A stretch of 64,000 nt of DNA from assembly GCF_009720745.1 (NCBI RefSeq), contig NZ_WNKX01000001.1, positions 248,001 to 312,000 of the forward strand, in the 5' to 3' direction. The notes beneath the pieces were generated by a model. It had not been told where the DNA came from, did no database searches, and saw only the letters and a program-made list of their open reading frames with translations. Shown here one piece after another: positions 24,677-34,177 of the stretch. The translations under genes and the position numbers were made by a program. The stretch comes from Massilia eburnea. GTDB lineage: Bacteria; Pseudomonadota; Gammaproteobacteria; Burkholderiales; Burkholderiaceae_D. Numbering within the stretch: the first letter of the stretch is position 1; the number at the start of each line of letters is the position of its first letter.

Positions 24677-26284
24677 TCAGGCCTTCGCTCCCAGGCGTTC
24701 GGCCAGGCCGCTCGCCAGGCGGGCCGTGACGCCGTAGATCGACAGCTGGGGATTGGCGCCGATGGAAGTCGGGAACAGCGAGCCGTCGTGCACCGACACA
24801 TTGCCGATGCCGCGATACACGCCGTCCGGCGCCACGACGCCGCTGGCGGCGTCGCCGCTCATGGCGCAGCCGCCCATCACGTGGGCGGAGACCACGCGCG
24901 TCAGCAGCTTTTGCATTGGCAGCGCGGCGATGGCCTGGCGCGCCTCGTCCCAGTTCTTGTACGGCTGCTTGACCAGCTCATGCACCGGGCTCACTGCATC
25001 GGCGCCGGCGGCGAACTGGATCTCGGCCATGGTCAGCAGGGCGCGGCGCGCGCCCTCCCAGAAATAGGGCGTCAGCGGATAGTCCAGCTGGGGCGAGCCG
25101 TCGCTGCGCAGGGTGACGCGGCCGCCCGCGGCCTCCGGATGGAAACCGTCGCGCAGCAGCGCCAGCATGCCTTGCACCTGGGCGAAGCGTTTCATCAGGT
25201 TGGCGTGCGAGGCGCCGAAAGCGGACAAGGTGGTCGCCCCCAGCACCGGGTGCAGCGGGGCGACTTCCAGCTTGTAGCCCATTGGCCCGTCCACCGGCTG
25301 CGTGTGCAGGAAATGGTCGGAATACACCGTCTGCGGCGCGCCGTTGAAGGCTTCCACCGGCTGCGGATAGGTGCCCATCGAAATCACCACCGGGTGCAGG
25401 AAGGTACGCTGGCCGAGCAGCTGGTGCGGATCGGGCGCGCCGGAGCGCAGCAGCAAGGCCGGCGAATTGATTGCGCCGCCGGACACCACGAAATGACGCG
25501 CCTTGATCGTCAGGCGATGGCCGGTCGGCTGCTGGCCGTCCGCGCTGAGCGCAACGCACTCCAGCGCGCTGGCCTGGCCGCCGGCCAGCGCAAAGCGCTC
25601 GGCGCGCGCGCGCGTCAGCAGCACGGCGCCCTGTTGCAGCGCGCCGGGAATGGTGGTGACCAGCATCGACTGCTTGGCATTGGTCGGGCAGCCCATGCCG
25701 CAATAGCCCAGGTTCCAGCAGCCGTTGACGTTGCGCCGGATCAGGCCAGTCTTGATGCCCAGCTTGTCGGCCCCCTGGCGCAGCAGGTCATTGTTCTGGT
25801 TGGGCGGCGCTTCCCAATTGCTGATATGCAGGCGCTCTTCCATCTTCTGGAACCAGGGCGCCATCGCTTCCACGCTATAGTCGTTGAGCGCGTACTTCGA
25901 CTGCCACCAGCCCAGCGTGTCGGCCGGGGTGCGGAAGCTGGACGTCCAGTTGACCACCGTGGTGCCGCCCACAGTACGGCCTTGCAGGATGTTGATCGAC
26001 TTGTCGACGGTCTTGCGGGCTGCCGATTCCTGGTACAGCGCAGGGTAGGCATCGGCCTCGCGCATCTTGAAATCTTTCGACGATTTCAGCGCGCCCTCCT
26101 CCACCATCAGCACTTTCAGGCCGGCCCTGGCCAGGATTTCAGCGGTCACGCCGCCGCCCGCGCCGGTGCCCACCACCACCACGTCGGCGTCGAAGCTGCG
26201 GTCTTGCGTGAGCGTGGCGGCGTCGATGACTTGCCACCCGGCGGCGATGCCGGCCTGGATAGGATCTTGAATTGGACTGGTCAT
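24677..26284 (-). CDS. GMC family oxidoreductase
   Basis: 535 residues. The FAD Rossmann motif VVVGTGAGGGVTAEILARAGLKVLMVEEG lies near residue 35. The FAD-contact region GRTVGGTTVVNWTSSFRTP and the C-terminal GNVSVHDGSLFPTSIGANPQLSIYGVTARLASG complete the GMC pattern. An unusual cysteine-rich stretch NGCWNLGYCGMGCPTNAKQSM sits mid-protein, as in membrane-linked GMC dehydrogenases. It overlaps by 4 bp the small Tat-exported protein, which is probably its partner subunit and export carrier. Electron acceptor and substrate (an alcohol or sterol-like compound) are unknown. Confidence 0.92.
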   Translation of the reverse strand: MTSPIQDPIQAGIAAGWQVIDAATLTQDRSFDADVVVVGTGAGGGVTAEILARAGLKVLMVEEGALKSSKDFKMREADAYPALYQESAARKTVDKSINILQGRTVGGTTVVNWTSSFRTPADTLGWWQSKYALNDYSVEAMAPWFQKMEERLHISNWEAPPNQNNDLLRQGADKLGIKTGLIRRNVNGCWNLGYCGMGCPTNAKQSMLVTTIPGALQQGAVLLTRARAERFALAGGQASALECVALSADGQQPTGHRLTIKARHFVVSGGAINSPALLLRSGAPDPHQLLGQRTFLHPVVISMGTYPQPVEAFNGAPQTVYSDHFLHTQPVDGPMGYKLEVAPLHPVLGATTLSAFGASHANLMKRFAQVQGMLALLRDGFHPEAAGGRVTLRSDGSPQLDYPLTPYFWEGARRALLTMAEIQFAAGADAVSPVHELVKQPYKNWDEARQAIAALPMQKLLTRVVSAHVMGGCAMSGDAASGVVAPDGVYRGIGNVSVHDGSLFPTSIGANPQLSIYGVTARLASGLAERLGAKA

Positions 26285-26778
26285 GCGCTCAGCTCCTTCA
26301 TCGGCCCCGGGTAGCCGATGGCCGCCCAGGTCGAAGGTTCGGCATACCAGCCGCCAATCACCAGGTCATGCAGGCCGTGATAAGCCGTCTGCAGCATTTC
26401 AGTACGGTGGGTGCGCCAGCTTTGCAGGAATGCGGCAATCTGCTCCGGCGTCGCTTCCTGCCAGGCCGGCACGCCGGCCAGCAGGCGGCGCGTGGGCGCC
26501 ATATTGAGCAAGCCAAACAGGTCGCTGATTTCCTTCTGGGTGCGCAGCGGCAGGCCGTTGATGGCGCCCGCCACGCGGTCAATCGCAGCGTCGAGTTCAG
26601 GAAGCGCCGGGGAAAGCCCGGTAATCGCCGGCACCAGCTTCGCCAGCATGATGCGGCCCTGCTGGTCGAGCGCGAAACGCTCGGGCGTGGACGGGCGCAG
26701 TTGCCGGTACACGGCCCCGCCCGCGATAAGCGCCAGGCCGCCCAAGAGCCCGGCCTTCAAAAATGATCTGCGTTGCAT
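26281..26778 (-). CDS. Tat-exported small subunit partner of the GMC oxidoreductase
   Basis: 165 residues. The N-terminus MQRRSFLKAGLLGGLALIAGG is a twin-arginine signal. The mature part is helical and resembles small subunits of gluconate-2-dehydrogenase-type (subunit 3) oxidoreductases. Because the GMC protein has no signal peptide, it is likely exported as a folded complex with this protein, as in such dehydrogenases. The ATGA overlap with the GMC gene supports one-to-one production. Confidence 0.85.
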   Translation of the reverse strand: MQRRSFLKAGLLGGLALIAGGAVYRQLRPSTPERFALDQQGRIMLAKLVPAITGLSPALPELDAAIDRVAGAINGLPLRTQKEISDLFGLLNMAPTRRLLAGVPAWQEATPEQIAAFLQSWRTHRTEMLQTAYHGLHDLVIGGWYAEPSTWAAIGYPGPMKELSA

Positions 26779-26844
26779 CGAGTCTCCTCTTTTTTATTAG
26801 GAGGATTCTAAGGACGCCGCCGGGTCCCGGCTAGAGAAAGCCCT

Positions 26845-27606
26845 CTAATCCTTGCGGCTGCGAACCTGCATCTGGCGCGCAATGCCGCGCAGGATGTTGA
26901 CTTCTTCCGTCTCCAGCCCCGCACGCGCAAACATGCGTTTCAGTCGCGGCATCAGCTTGCGCGGATTGTTGGCGTCGAGGAAGCCGAGGTCGACCAGGGC
27001 CTGTTCCAGGTGCTCGTACATCCCCTCGATCTGCGCCGCGCTGGCCGTCTCGCCATGGAAACCTACCGGGCTGGCGGCACGCTGCCCGTCCAGCGCCGCC
27101 ATGCGGCACTCGTACACCAGCACCTGCGCCGCCTGGGCCAGGTTCAGCGAAGAATAGTCGGGATTGGCGGGAATATTCACCAGCACATTGCACGGCTCGA
27201 CGATTTCGTTCGGCAGGCCGAAGCGCTCATTGCCGAAGATCAGGGCGGCGCGCAGTTCCTCGCCCCCGGCCAGCTGGCCGGCGAATTCGCGCGGCGTCAC
27301 CACCGGCGGCGAAAACTCGCGCAGGCGCGCCGATACGGCCGCCGTGAAGTTGATGCCTTCCAGCGCCTCCGCCATGCTGCCCACCACCCGCGCCGACGCC
27401 AGGATATCCTGCGCGCCCGAGGCAAAAGCTAGCGCTTCCTCATGCTCGCACGCCCCTTCAAAGCGCGGATTCACCAGCACCAGGTCGGAAAAACCCATGG
27501 TCTTCATGGCGCGCGCCACCGATCCGATATTGCCCGGGCGGCTGGTTTCCACCAGGACGACACGAAGGCGATGGAAGGCGGAGGATGCGGTTTCGGTCTG
27601 CTTCAT
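26845..27606 (-). CDS. trmJ: tRNA (cytidine/uridine-2'-O)-methyltransferase TrmJ
   Basis: 253 residues. The SPOUT knot motifs are complete: motif 1 RPGNIGSVARAMKTMGFSDLVLVNPRF, motif 2 ALIFGNERFGLPNEIVEPCN and motif 3 IPANPDYSSLNLAQAAQVLVYECR. The C-terminal extension (about 165-253) matches TrmJ, which methylates position 32 in the anticodon loop of tRNAs. It diverges from suhB across 142 bp, a gene pair often seen in proteobacteria. Confidence 0.95.
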   Translation of the reverse strand: MKQTETASSAFHRLRVVLVETSRPGNIGSVARAMKTMGFSDLVLVNPRFEGACEHEEALAFASGAQDILASARVVGSMAEALEGINFTAAVSARLREFSPPVVTPREFAGQLAGGEELRAALIFGNERFGLPNEIVEPCNVLVNIPANPDYSSLNLAQAAQVLVYECRMAALDGQRAASPVGFHGETASAAQIEGMYEHLEQALVDLGFLDANNPRKLMPRLKRMFARAGLETEEVNILRGIARQMQVRSRKD

Positions 27607-27748
27607 TTACAATAGCGGGATTCTGCGTTGGCCCGCATTTTACTCTGCCAGCCCGACGCGCCGCTCTTTTTCAATCTTGTCATCATTTCCGCTGCCGGAT
27701 GCGCGAAGCGTTTCCGTGGGCGGCAATGTCTATTTTACGGAAGCTAGT

Positions 27749-28540
27749 ATGCACCCAATGCTGAATACGGCCATCAAGGCCGCGCGCCGTGGCGCCGCTG
27801 TGATTAACCGCGCATCCTTTGACCTGGATCGCGTAAGCGTAACTGAAAAACAACACAATGACTTCGTCACTGATGTTGACCAGGCCGCCGAGGCTGCAAT
27901 CATTGAGGTGCTGCTGAAAGCCTACCCCGACCACGCCATCTTCGCCGAAGAATCCGGCGTGACCGGCACCGTAAATGACGAGAGCGAATATGTGTGGATC
28001 ATCGATCCACTGGACGGCACCACCAACTTCATGCACGGCTTCCCGCAGTACGCCATTTCCATCGCCCTTCAGCAGAAAGGCGTGGTGACCCAGGCCGTCG
28101 TTTACGACCCGGTGCACAACGACCTGTTCACCGCCACCAAGGGCGCCGGCGCCTACCTGAACGAGAAGCGTATCCGCGTCAACAAGCTGGACCGCATCAG
28201 CGGCGCCCTGCTGGCCTCCGGCTACAAGCCAGGCTCGCCGGCCGCCATCGCCGAATTCGCCAAGATGTTCACCCTGATGGCCGAGCGCTCGCATGGCATC
28301 CGCCGCGCCGGTTCCGCCGCCCTGGACCTGGCCTACGTCGCCTGCGGCCACCTGGACGGCTACTACGAAAAGAACCTGAAACCTTGGGATATCGCTGCCG
28401 GCGCCCTGCTGGTGACCGAAGCCGGCGGCATCGCCGGCGAGTTCAACGGCGAATCCAACTATATGAATACCGGCCACATCATCGCCGGCTCGCCGAAGAT
28501 CTTCGGCCAGATGGTTGGCCTGCTGGCAGAGTTTGCGTAA
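27749..28540 (+). CDS. suhB: Inositol-1-monophosphatase SuhB
   Basis: 263 residues from ATG 27749 with GGAAG upstream; the open frame reaches back to 27164 over trmJ, but that extension is antisense and rejected. Metal-binding motifs are FAEESG, WIIDPLDGTTNFMHGFPQYAISIAL and KPWDIAAGALLVTEAGG. The enzyme hydrolyses inositol phosphates; in E. coli SuhB also joins the rRNA antitermination complex. A strong intrinsic terminator follows. Confidence 0.95.
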   Translation: MHPMLNTAIKAARRGAAVINRASFDLDRVSVTEKQHNDFVTDVDQAAEAAIIEVLLKAYPDHAIFAEESGVTGTVNDESEYVWIIDPLDGTTNFMHGFPQYAISIALQQKGVVTQAVVYDPVHNDLFTATKGAGAYLNEKRIRVNKLDRISGALLASGYKPGSPAAIAEFAKMFTLMAERSHGIRRAGSAALDLAYVACGHLDGYYEKNLKPWDIAAGALLVTEAGGIAGEFNGESNYMNTGHIIAGSPKIFGQMVGLLAEFA

Positions 28541-28561
28541 AGATAAGCCCAAATCCGCCAC

Positions 28562-28587
28562 AAAAGAGGCCCCGCGGGGCCTCTTTT
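28562..28587. terminator. Intrinsic terminator after suhB
   Basis: A fully self-complementary hairpin (AAAAGAGGCCCC and its complement GGGGCCTCTTTT around GC) ending in TTTTA. It begins 21 bp after the suhB stop and can act in either direction. Confidence 0.9.
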
Positions 28588-28691
28588 ATATTGCCGTGCG
28601 TCAATGAACAGGGCTTTACTGTTATACTCCGTTCATGCCAGAAGTTTCCTTGTGGCAATAAAATCCATATAATTTCTAGAATAACCACACT

Positions 28692-30125
28692 ATGTCTTTC
28701 TCCGATCTCGGCCTGTCAGATGCCATCGTGCGCGCGGTAGCCGAAACCGGCTATACAGCCCCTACTCCGATCCAAAGCCAGGCCATTCCAGCCGTACTGA
28801 ATGGCGGCGACCTGCTGGCCGGCGCCCAGACCGGCACCGGCAAGACCGCCGGTTTCACCCTGCCGATCCTGCACCGCCTGTCGACCGATGCGGTGGGCTC
28901 GAAGCTGGCCAACAACACCTCGCCGCGCGCCATCCGCGCCCTGATCCTGACCCCGACCCGCGAACTGGCGGCCCAGGTGGAAGAAAGCGTCAAGACTTAC
29001 GGTAAATACACCAAGCTGAATTCGGCCGTGATCTTTGGCGGCGTCAGCATCAACCCGCAGATCAAATTGCTCAAGCACGGCGTCGACATCCTGGTCGCCA
29101 CGCCGGGCCGCCTGCTGGACCACATGGGCCAGGGCACCGTCAACCTCGACAAGATTGAAATCCTGATCCTGGACGAAGCCGACCGCATGCTGGACATGGG
29201 CTTCATCCGCGACATCCGCAAAGTGCTGGCAGCATTGCCGCCGAAGCGCCAGAACCTGCTGTTCTCGGCCACTTTCTCCGACGAGATCAAGGCACTGGCC
29301 GACGGCCTGCTGGACAACCCGAAAACCATCGAAGTGGCGCGCCGCAATTCGACGGTGGAAATCATTTCGCAGAAAATCCACCCGGTCGACCGCGACAAGA
29401 AGCACCCGATGCTGTCGCACCTGATCCGCACCCACGCCTGGACCCAGGTGCTGGTCTTCACCCGCACCAAGCACGGCGCCAACAAGCTGGTCGAACAGCT
29501 CGGCCGCGACGGTGTGAAAGCCATGGCCATCCACGGCAACAAGAGCCAGACCGCGCGTACCCGCGCGCTGGCCGAGTTCAAGGATGGCTCGCTGCAATGC
29601 CTGGTTGCCACCGATATCGCCGCGCGCGGCATCGACATCGACCAGCTGCCGCACGTGGTCAACTACGACCTGCCGAATGTGCCGGAAGACTATGTGCACC
29701 GTATCGGCCGCACCGGCCGTGCCGGCGCCAAGGGCGAAGCGGTGTCCCTGGTGTGCGTGGATGAACATACGATGCTGCGCGACATCGAGCGCCTGATCAA
29801 GCAGACGCTGCCGCGCGAAGTCATCGCCGGTTTCGAACCGGACCCGAACGCCAAGGCGCAGCCGATCCAGCTGCGCAGCGGCGTCGGACGTCACCAGAAC
29901 CGTCCGCCTCGCCAGGGCGGCAATGGCGGCGGCAACGGCGCTAATGGCGGCGGCAACCGCAGCCAGAACGGCCAGGGCAAGCCACGCGTGGCGTCCAACG
30001 GCAGCGGCAGCGGCGCACCGCGTGGCGCGGCCCCAAGCGGTATCCGCCGCGACGCCCGGCCAGGCGGTGGCGGTGGCGGCGGCGGACCACGCCCATCCAA
30101 CGCGCCGCGCCAACGCAGCCGCTAA
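28692..30125 (+). CDS. rhlE: DEAD-box RNA helicase RhlE
   Basis: 477 residues. Helicase motifs occur in order: Q motif [14 protein letters not shown], motif I AQTGTGKT, motif Ia PTRELAAQV, motif II DEAD in [10 protein letters not shown], motif III SATFS and motif [12 protein letters not shown]. The last 90 residues are a glycine/asparagine/arginine-rich tail (GGNGGGNGANGGGN) of the RhlE type that binds RNA. It remodels ribosomal precursor RNA or assists mRNA decay, chiefly in the cold. Confidence 0.94.
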   Translation: MSFSDLGLSDAIVRAVAETGYTAPTPIQSQAIPAVLNGGDLLAGAQTGTGKTAGFTLPILHRLSTDAVGSKLANNTSPRAIRALILTPTRELAAQVEESVKTYGKYTKLNSAVIFGGVSINPQIKLLKHGVDILVATPGRLLDHMGQGTVNLDKIEILILDEADRMLDMGFIRDIRKVLAALPPKRQNLLFSATFSDEIKALADGLLDNPKTIEVARRNSTVEIISQKIHPVDRDKKHPMLSHLIRTHAWTQVLVFTRTKHGANKLVEQLGRDGVKAMAIHGNKSQTARTRALAEFKDGSLQCLVATDIAARGIDIDQLPHVVNYDLPNVPEDYVHRIGRTGRAGAKGEAVSLVCVDEHTMLRDIERLIKQTLPREVIAGFEPDPNAKAQPIQLRSGVGRHQNRPPRQGGNGGGNGANGGGNRSQNGQGKPRVASNGSGSGAPRGAAPSGIRRDARPGGGGGGGGPRPSNAPRQRSR

Positions 30126-30155
30126 GCGAAGGCCAGGCCCGTTATAATCGCGGGC

Positions 30156-30926
30156 ATGCCACAATTCGCTGCCAACCTCTCCATGCTGTTCACCGAAGCG
30201 CCGTTTATCGAGCGCTTCGCGCTGGCGCATGGGGCTGGGTTTAAAGGCGTGGAATTCCTCTTCCCCTACGCCTTCGATTCCGACGACATCAAGGACCGCT
30301 TGCAGCGCCACCAGCTGCAACTGGTACTGCACAACCTGCCGCCGGGCGACTGGCAGGCGGGCGAACGCGGCATGGCTTGCGATCCGCGCCGCTTCGAGGA
30401 ATTCCAGGACAGCGTCGGCCTCGCCCTCGAATACGCCAGGGAGCTGGGCACGCCGCGCGTGCACTGCATGGCCGGCATCCTGCCCGGCGGCGGCGCGCCC
30501 GACCGCGCGCGCGAGGCTTATATCCGCTCCCTGCAATACGCCGCCGACCAGTTTGCGCCGCATGGCATCGAAGTCCTGATCGAGCCGATCAACCATTACG
30601 ACATCCCCGGCTACTTCCTGAACCATAGCCGCCAGGCGCTGGACGTGCTGGCCGATGCCGCCCGCCCCAACCTGTTCCTGCAATACGACATCTACCATAT
30701 GCAGCGCATGGAAGGCGAGCTGGCCAATACCATCCGCGCCTGCCTGCCGCAGATCCGCCATATGCAGCTGGCCGACACGCCGGGCCGCCACGAACCGGGC
30801 ACAGGGGAGATCAACTACCCCTTCCTGTTCCGCCTGCTCGACGAGCTCGGCTACCAGGGCTGGATCGGCTGCGAATACGTGCCAAGCACCACCACCGCAA
30901 ACAGCTTCTCCTGGCTGCGCGCCTGA
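30156..30926 (+). CDS. hyi: Hydroxypyruvate isomerase family protein
   Basis: 256 residues, a TIM barrel of the xylose-isomerase-like Hyi/OtnI family. The start FAANLSMLFTEAPFIERFALA, metal-binding segments VLIEPINHYDIPGYFLNH and LQYDIYHMQRMEGEL, and QLADTPGRHEPGTGEINYPFLF match the family. It would interconvert hydroxypyruvate and tartronate semialdehyde or act on 2-oxo-tetronate. TATAAT (30143-30148) lies 7 bases before the ATG and no ribosome site is seen, so it may be leaderless. No glyoxylate-pathway partner genes lie beside it. Confidence 0.9.
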   Translation: MPQFAANLSMLFTEAPFIERFALAHGAGFKGVEFLFPYAFDSDDIKDRLQRHQLQLVLHNLPPGDWQAGERGMACDPRRFEEFQDSVGLALEYARELGTPRVHCMAGILPGGGAPDRAREAYIRSLQYAADQFAPHGIEVLIEPINHYDIPGYFLNHSRQALDVLADAARPNLFLQYDIYHMQRMEGELANTIRACLPQIRHMQLADTPGRHEPGTGEINYPFLFRLLDELGYQGWIGCEYVPSTTTANSFSWLRA

Positions 30927-30998
30927 CCTTTGCGCTGGCGCAAACGCGCCGCCCGCATCCAGGCGCAAGATGGTCTCTGCCGCCCGAGGAGACCCGTC

Positions 30999-31853
30999 AT
31001 GAAACGCCATCCGTGCATACTGTTGTGCCTGCTGCTGGCCGCCTGCGCCGGCAATCCGCGCCTGCCAGAAGCGCGCGCCCTCGCCGAAGATGCTTCCAAG
31101 CTGGCCGGCTTTAACGATCTCAGCCAGCGCTACCGCGACACCTACCAGCGCGAACAGCCCTACCTCAGTCCCGCCGCCGCCGAGCGGGAAGAAGCCATCG
31201 ACCGCAAGCGGCGCGAAGCCTATCCCGACTTCGTCGCCCTGTACACAGCCGCCACCACCTACCTGCGCGCACTGGGCGCCCTGGCCGGCGGCGATACCTA
31301 CAATTTCGGCGACCAGGTCAAGCAAATGGCCGACGGCATCAAGGCCTGGCCCGACACCGGCCTGACCGACCGCCACGTCGACGCTTACTCGCGCCTGGTG
31401 CGTGTGCTGCTGCGCGCCGCCACGGAGCGTGAACAGGACAAGGCCGTGCAAGCCATGCTGCGCGATGGCGGCGCCCCGCTGCAAGGCACGCTCGACGCCA
31501 TGCACACCTTGCTGCGCTTCTTCAACAAGAACCACGACAACGAGCAGCGCATCGTGCTCGGCATGCTGGAAGTGGAAATCCCCTACGCCGACGCGCCGCG
31601 CGACCGGCTGCTGGCCGCCCTGGCACGCTCGCACCAGCAGGAGAAACTGAAGGAATACCGCCTGCTTGGCTTGCGCCACACGCTCGCCGCGCAGAACATC
31701 GATGCCCTCCGTGAGCGCCACGCCGCGCTGGTCCGCAGCCTCGATCCCCAAGCCGCTGACGCCGCCAATCCAGCCAGGGCCGCCGATGCCGGCAACGCAT
31801 CCGCCGCGCCGCCTGCCATCCCACCCGCCACCGCCCAAGGAGCCCTGCCATGA
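30999..31853 (+). CDS. Lipoprotein of unknown function
   Basis: 284 residues from ATG 30999, preceded by GAGGAG. A lipoprotein signal peptide ends at Cys16 (LLLAAC). The rest is helical with no recognised domain; the last 40 residues are Ala/Pro rich. An open frame extends upstream to 30930 but lacks a credible start. Its stop overlaps the next gene by 4 bp (ATGA), so it forms a pair with a cytoplasmic-looking partner. Function unknown. Confidence 0.75.
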   Translation: MKRHPCILLCLLLAACAGNPRLPEARALAEDASKLAGFNDLSQRYRDTYQREQPYLSPAAAEREEAIDRKRREAYPDFVALYTAATTYLRALGALAGGDTYNFGDQVKQMADGIKAWPDTGLTDRHVDAYSRLVRVLLRAATEREQDKAVQAMLRDGGAPLQGTLDAMHTLLRFFNKNHDNEQRIVLGMLEVEIPYADAPRDRLLAALARSHQQEKLKEYRLLGLRHTLAAQNIDALRERHAALVRSLDPQAADAANPARAADAGNASAAPPAIPPATAQGALP

Positions 31854-32314
31854 GCCTGACCGCCAGCCTGCCGCAAGACCTGGAAACCCTGGCCGACAGC
31901 CTGTCGGCCAGCGCCGACGAACTGCACCAGCGCATCATGCGTGGCATCCGCCGGCAGCAGCGGCTGGAAGGCGGCTACGGCAAGGACAGCCCCGGCCCGC
32001 TGGCGCAAGGCGCGGCCCACGCCCTGTTCGACAACGAGGTCGCGCTGCGCCAGCAAGCCAACAGCCTGTATGCCGACGCCGCCGGCCATTCGCTGGAAGG
32101 CATGGGCGTCACACTGCCTGAACTGCTGCGCCTGGCCGACCAGGCACGGATCACGATCCGCCATATCGAGCGCGTCAAGGAGCTGGCCGGCATCAGCGCC
32201 GACTTGCTGGCGGTGGCCGCCGCCATCGCCTCTGGCCGGCCCGAGCACCTTTCCGCACCGCTGGAAAGCCTGAAAAAGCAGCTGGCCGCACGACAAACAC
32301 AGGAGAGTGCGTAA
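31850..32314 (+). CDS. Hypothetical helical protein coupled to the lipoprotein
   Basis: 154 residues, no signal peptide, almost entirely alpha-helical by composition (DLETLADSLSASADELHQRIM, RITIRHIERVKELAGISADLLAVAAA). I recognise no family. It overlaps the upstream lipoprotein gene by 4 bp and is followed after 54 bp by the DksA-like gene. A joint role with the lipoprotein is inferred from coupling only. Confidence 0.65.
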   Translation: MSLTASLPQDLETLADSLSASADELHQRIMRGIRRQQRLEGGYGKDSPGPLAQGAAHALFDNEVALRQQANSLYADAAGHSLEGMGVTLPELLRLADQARITIRHIERVKELAGISADLLAVAAAIASGRPEHLSAPLESLKKQLAARQTQESA

Positions 32315-32368
32315 ATAGCGCAGCAGGCTTACAATGGTCTTCCGAACAATGAATTCGTGGAGACCGTC

Positions 32369-32746
32369 ATGGGCCTGTCGCCGGATCAGCTTGCATCGTT
32401 GCAAGCCGCGCTGGAGCAACGCAAGCATGCACTCCTGCAGCAGCTTGCCGGCCGCATGGACGGCGAGCTGGCGCGCGTGCCGGCGGTCGAGGAAATCGAG
32501 ACCTCGCCGGCCGACAGCGCCAGCAACCGCACGCTGAACCAGCTGGAGATGGAAGCCGACGAACACAAGCAGGCCCAGCTCAGCAGTATCCGCCACGCCC
32601 TGGCTAAAATCGATGACGGCAGCTACGGCCTGTGCGACAACTGCGGCAATGAGATCCCCTTCTCGCGCCTGAATGCGCGGCCGGAAGCCCCGCTGTGCAT
32701 CGCATGCCAGACGCGGCTGGAGAAAGCGACGGCCGCGCTGCGCTGA
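32369..32746 (+). CDS. TraR/DksA family zinc-finger protein
   Basis: 125 residues from ATG 32369 (GGAG six bases upstream); a GTG four codons earlier is the alternative. An N-terminal coiled coil precedes the C4 zinc finger YGLCDNCGNEIPFSRLNARP with its second cysteine pair in LCIACQTRLEK. The finger keeps all four cysteines. Members bind the RNA polymerase secondary channel, with or without ppGpp. The classical DksA acidic-tip motif DxxDxA is not clear, so it is a paralogue and not the housekeeping DksA. Confidence 0.9.
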   Translation: MGLSPDQLASLQAALEQRKHALLQQLAGRMDGELARVPAVEEIETSPADSASNRTLNQLEMEADEHKQAQLSSIRHALAKIDDGSYGLCDNCGNEIPFSRLNARPEAPLCIACQTRLEKATAALR

Positions 32747-32756
32747 AAGGTCAGCC

Positions 32757-33656
32757 ATGGCATATAAAACCATCCTGGTGCATGTCGATGAAGCCCCGCA
32801 CAGTGCGGCGCGCATCCTGCTGGCAGGAGAACTGGCGCTGCAGGAAGGCGCCCATGTGGTCGGCGTCGCCACCACCGGCATCTCGCGTTTCCTGTACCAG
32901 AACGAAACGGTGGACGACAAGGATCCCAACCTGGCGCGCCATCTCGATATCCTGCGCGAGCGCGCCAGCCACGCCCTGGCCGAATTCGCGCCGCGCCTGC
33001 AATCGCTGGGCGTGCAATCGTTCGAGCAGCGCATCCTCGATGACGAACCGTCCGCCGGCCTGAGCCTGCTGGCGCGCCATGCCGACCTGGTGATCGTCGG
33101 CCAGCTCGCCCCCAATGGCCGCGGCCCCGACGTACCGGCCGACGTGCTGCTGGGCGGCGGCAAGCCGGTACTCGTGCTGCCTTTTGCGGCGCGCACGTCG
33201 GCCGCCATCTCGGTCACGCGCGACGGCGTCGCCAGCCCGGGCGGACCGGCGCCCGCGCGCCACATCCTGGCGGCCTGGAATGCCAGCCGTGAAGCCGGCC
33301 GCGCCCTGCAGGACGCCCTGCCCCTGCTGCGCCGCGCCGACAGCGTGACCGTGGCCATCATCGATGCGGAAGCGCGCCGCGGGGTATTCGGCGATCCGGC
33401 CGGCACCGACGTGCTGGCCTGGCTGGAACGGCATGGGGTGATGGCCAGCGTGGTGCTGGGCCAAGGCGAGCGCCCGGGCTTGCTGAAACGTGCCGGCAGC
33501 GTGGGTGAGCAATTGCTGGCCCTGGCCGCCGAACGCGATTGCGATTTGCTGGTGATGGGCGCTTACGGCCATTCGCGCTTGCGCGAATCCCTGCTGGGCG
33601 GCGTCACGCGCAGTGTGCTGGACGCGATGACGCTACCGCTGCTGATGTCGCATTAG
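32757..33656 (+). CDS. Tandem universal stress protein (UspA family)
   Basis: 299 residues from ATG 32757. Two Usp domains are fused. The first (about 1-140) begins YKTILVHVDEAPHSAARILLA. The second (about 165-299) begins HILAAWNASREAGRALQDALPLL and ends in the ATP-binding pattern DLLVMGAYGHSRLRESLLGGVTRSVL. The first half lacks that G-x2-G-x9-G loop and reads VIVGQLAPNGRG instead, so only the second half likely binds nucleotide. Follows the DksA-like gene by 10 bp. Confidence 0.9.
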   Translation: MAYKTILVHVDEAPHSAARILLAGELALQEGAHVVGVATTGISRFLYQNETVDDKDPNLARHLDILRERASHALAEFAPRLQSLGVQSFEQRILDDEPSAGLSLLARHADLVIVGQLAPNGRGPDVPADVLLGGGKPVLVLPFAARTSAAISVTRDGVASPGGPAPARHILAAWNASREAGRALQDALPLLRRADSVTVAIIDAEARRGVFGDPAGTDVLAWLERHGVMASVVLGQGERPGLLKRAGSVGEQLLALAAERDCDLLVMGAYGHSRLRESLLGGVTRSVLDAMTLPLLMSH

Positions 33657-34012
33657 CCTTCGGAATGCCAAGCCTGGCTGCGGATTTTCGACACCTGCCG
33701 CAGCGCCAGCCATTTCCAGATCTGCAGCGCGTCTTCCTGCTTGCAGCTCATATGGCGCGGCGTGGCCAGCGCGATTTCGCAGTCGCGGTCCGACCACTCC
33801 TCGTAGCGCACGGCGCCGTCCTGGCCGACTTCGACCTGGTACATCAAACCGTCGTCGTAACCAAACTTCAAGGTGGCGCTGCCGGGTATGCCGTCGGGGC
33901 CGTGGATCTTGCCGCCGTAGACATCCGACAATGCGGCCACCAGTTGGGCTTCGGTCGGCGCCGAAACATCGCGGCGGTCCGGCCGCGAAAGTATTACCCA
34001 TGCCTGTGTCAT
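33653..34012 (-). CDS. Hypothetical cytoplasmic protein
   Basis: 119 residues from ATG 34012, which has GGGGGAG seven bases upstream. Soluble, acidic and aromatic residues mixed (KFGYDDGLMYQVEVGQDGAVRYEEWSDRDCEIAL). I recognise no family. It converges on the Usp gene with a 4-bp overlap. The 165-bp gap to its right, up to 34177, shows no further gene. Confidence 0.65.
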   Translation of the reverse strand: MTQAWVILSRPDRRDVSAPTEAQLVAALSDVYGGKIHGPDGIPGSATLKFGYDDGLMYQVEVGQDGAVRYEEWSDRDCEIALATPRHMSCKQEDALQIWKWLALRQVSKIRSQAWHSEG

Positions 34013-34177
34013 TGACGTTCTCCCCCTGAATTCACGCGCGCAGCGCATGTGGCAGATGATGTACTGGACGGCAGGGCGTGGTCATGATCCACGTCTAGTT
34101 CGCTGCTTTTATTGTAGCAACTATCATACCGAAAATTACTTTTCGCACAGGGGGCGTTTGCATTCCGCAACAGGGCT

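Noticed and set aside
26819-26832. Short GC hairpin (GCCGGG-T-CCCGGC) between the Tat-protein gene and trmJ
   Set aside because: The stem is only six pairs and no T-tract follows on either strand, so I do not call a terminator.
27164-27748. N-terminal extension of SuhB over trmJ
   Set aside because: The extension is antisense to trmJ; homology begins at MHPMLNTAIKAARRG (27749), which has its own ribosome site.
28595-28610. CGTGCG-TCAA-TGAACA upstream of rhlE
   Set aside because: Eight of ten positions match, but no -10 hexamer lies at the standard distance and the site sits directly behind the suhB terminator; chance is likely.
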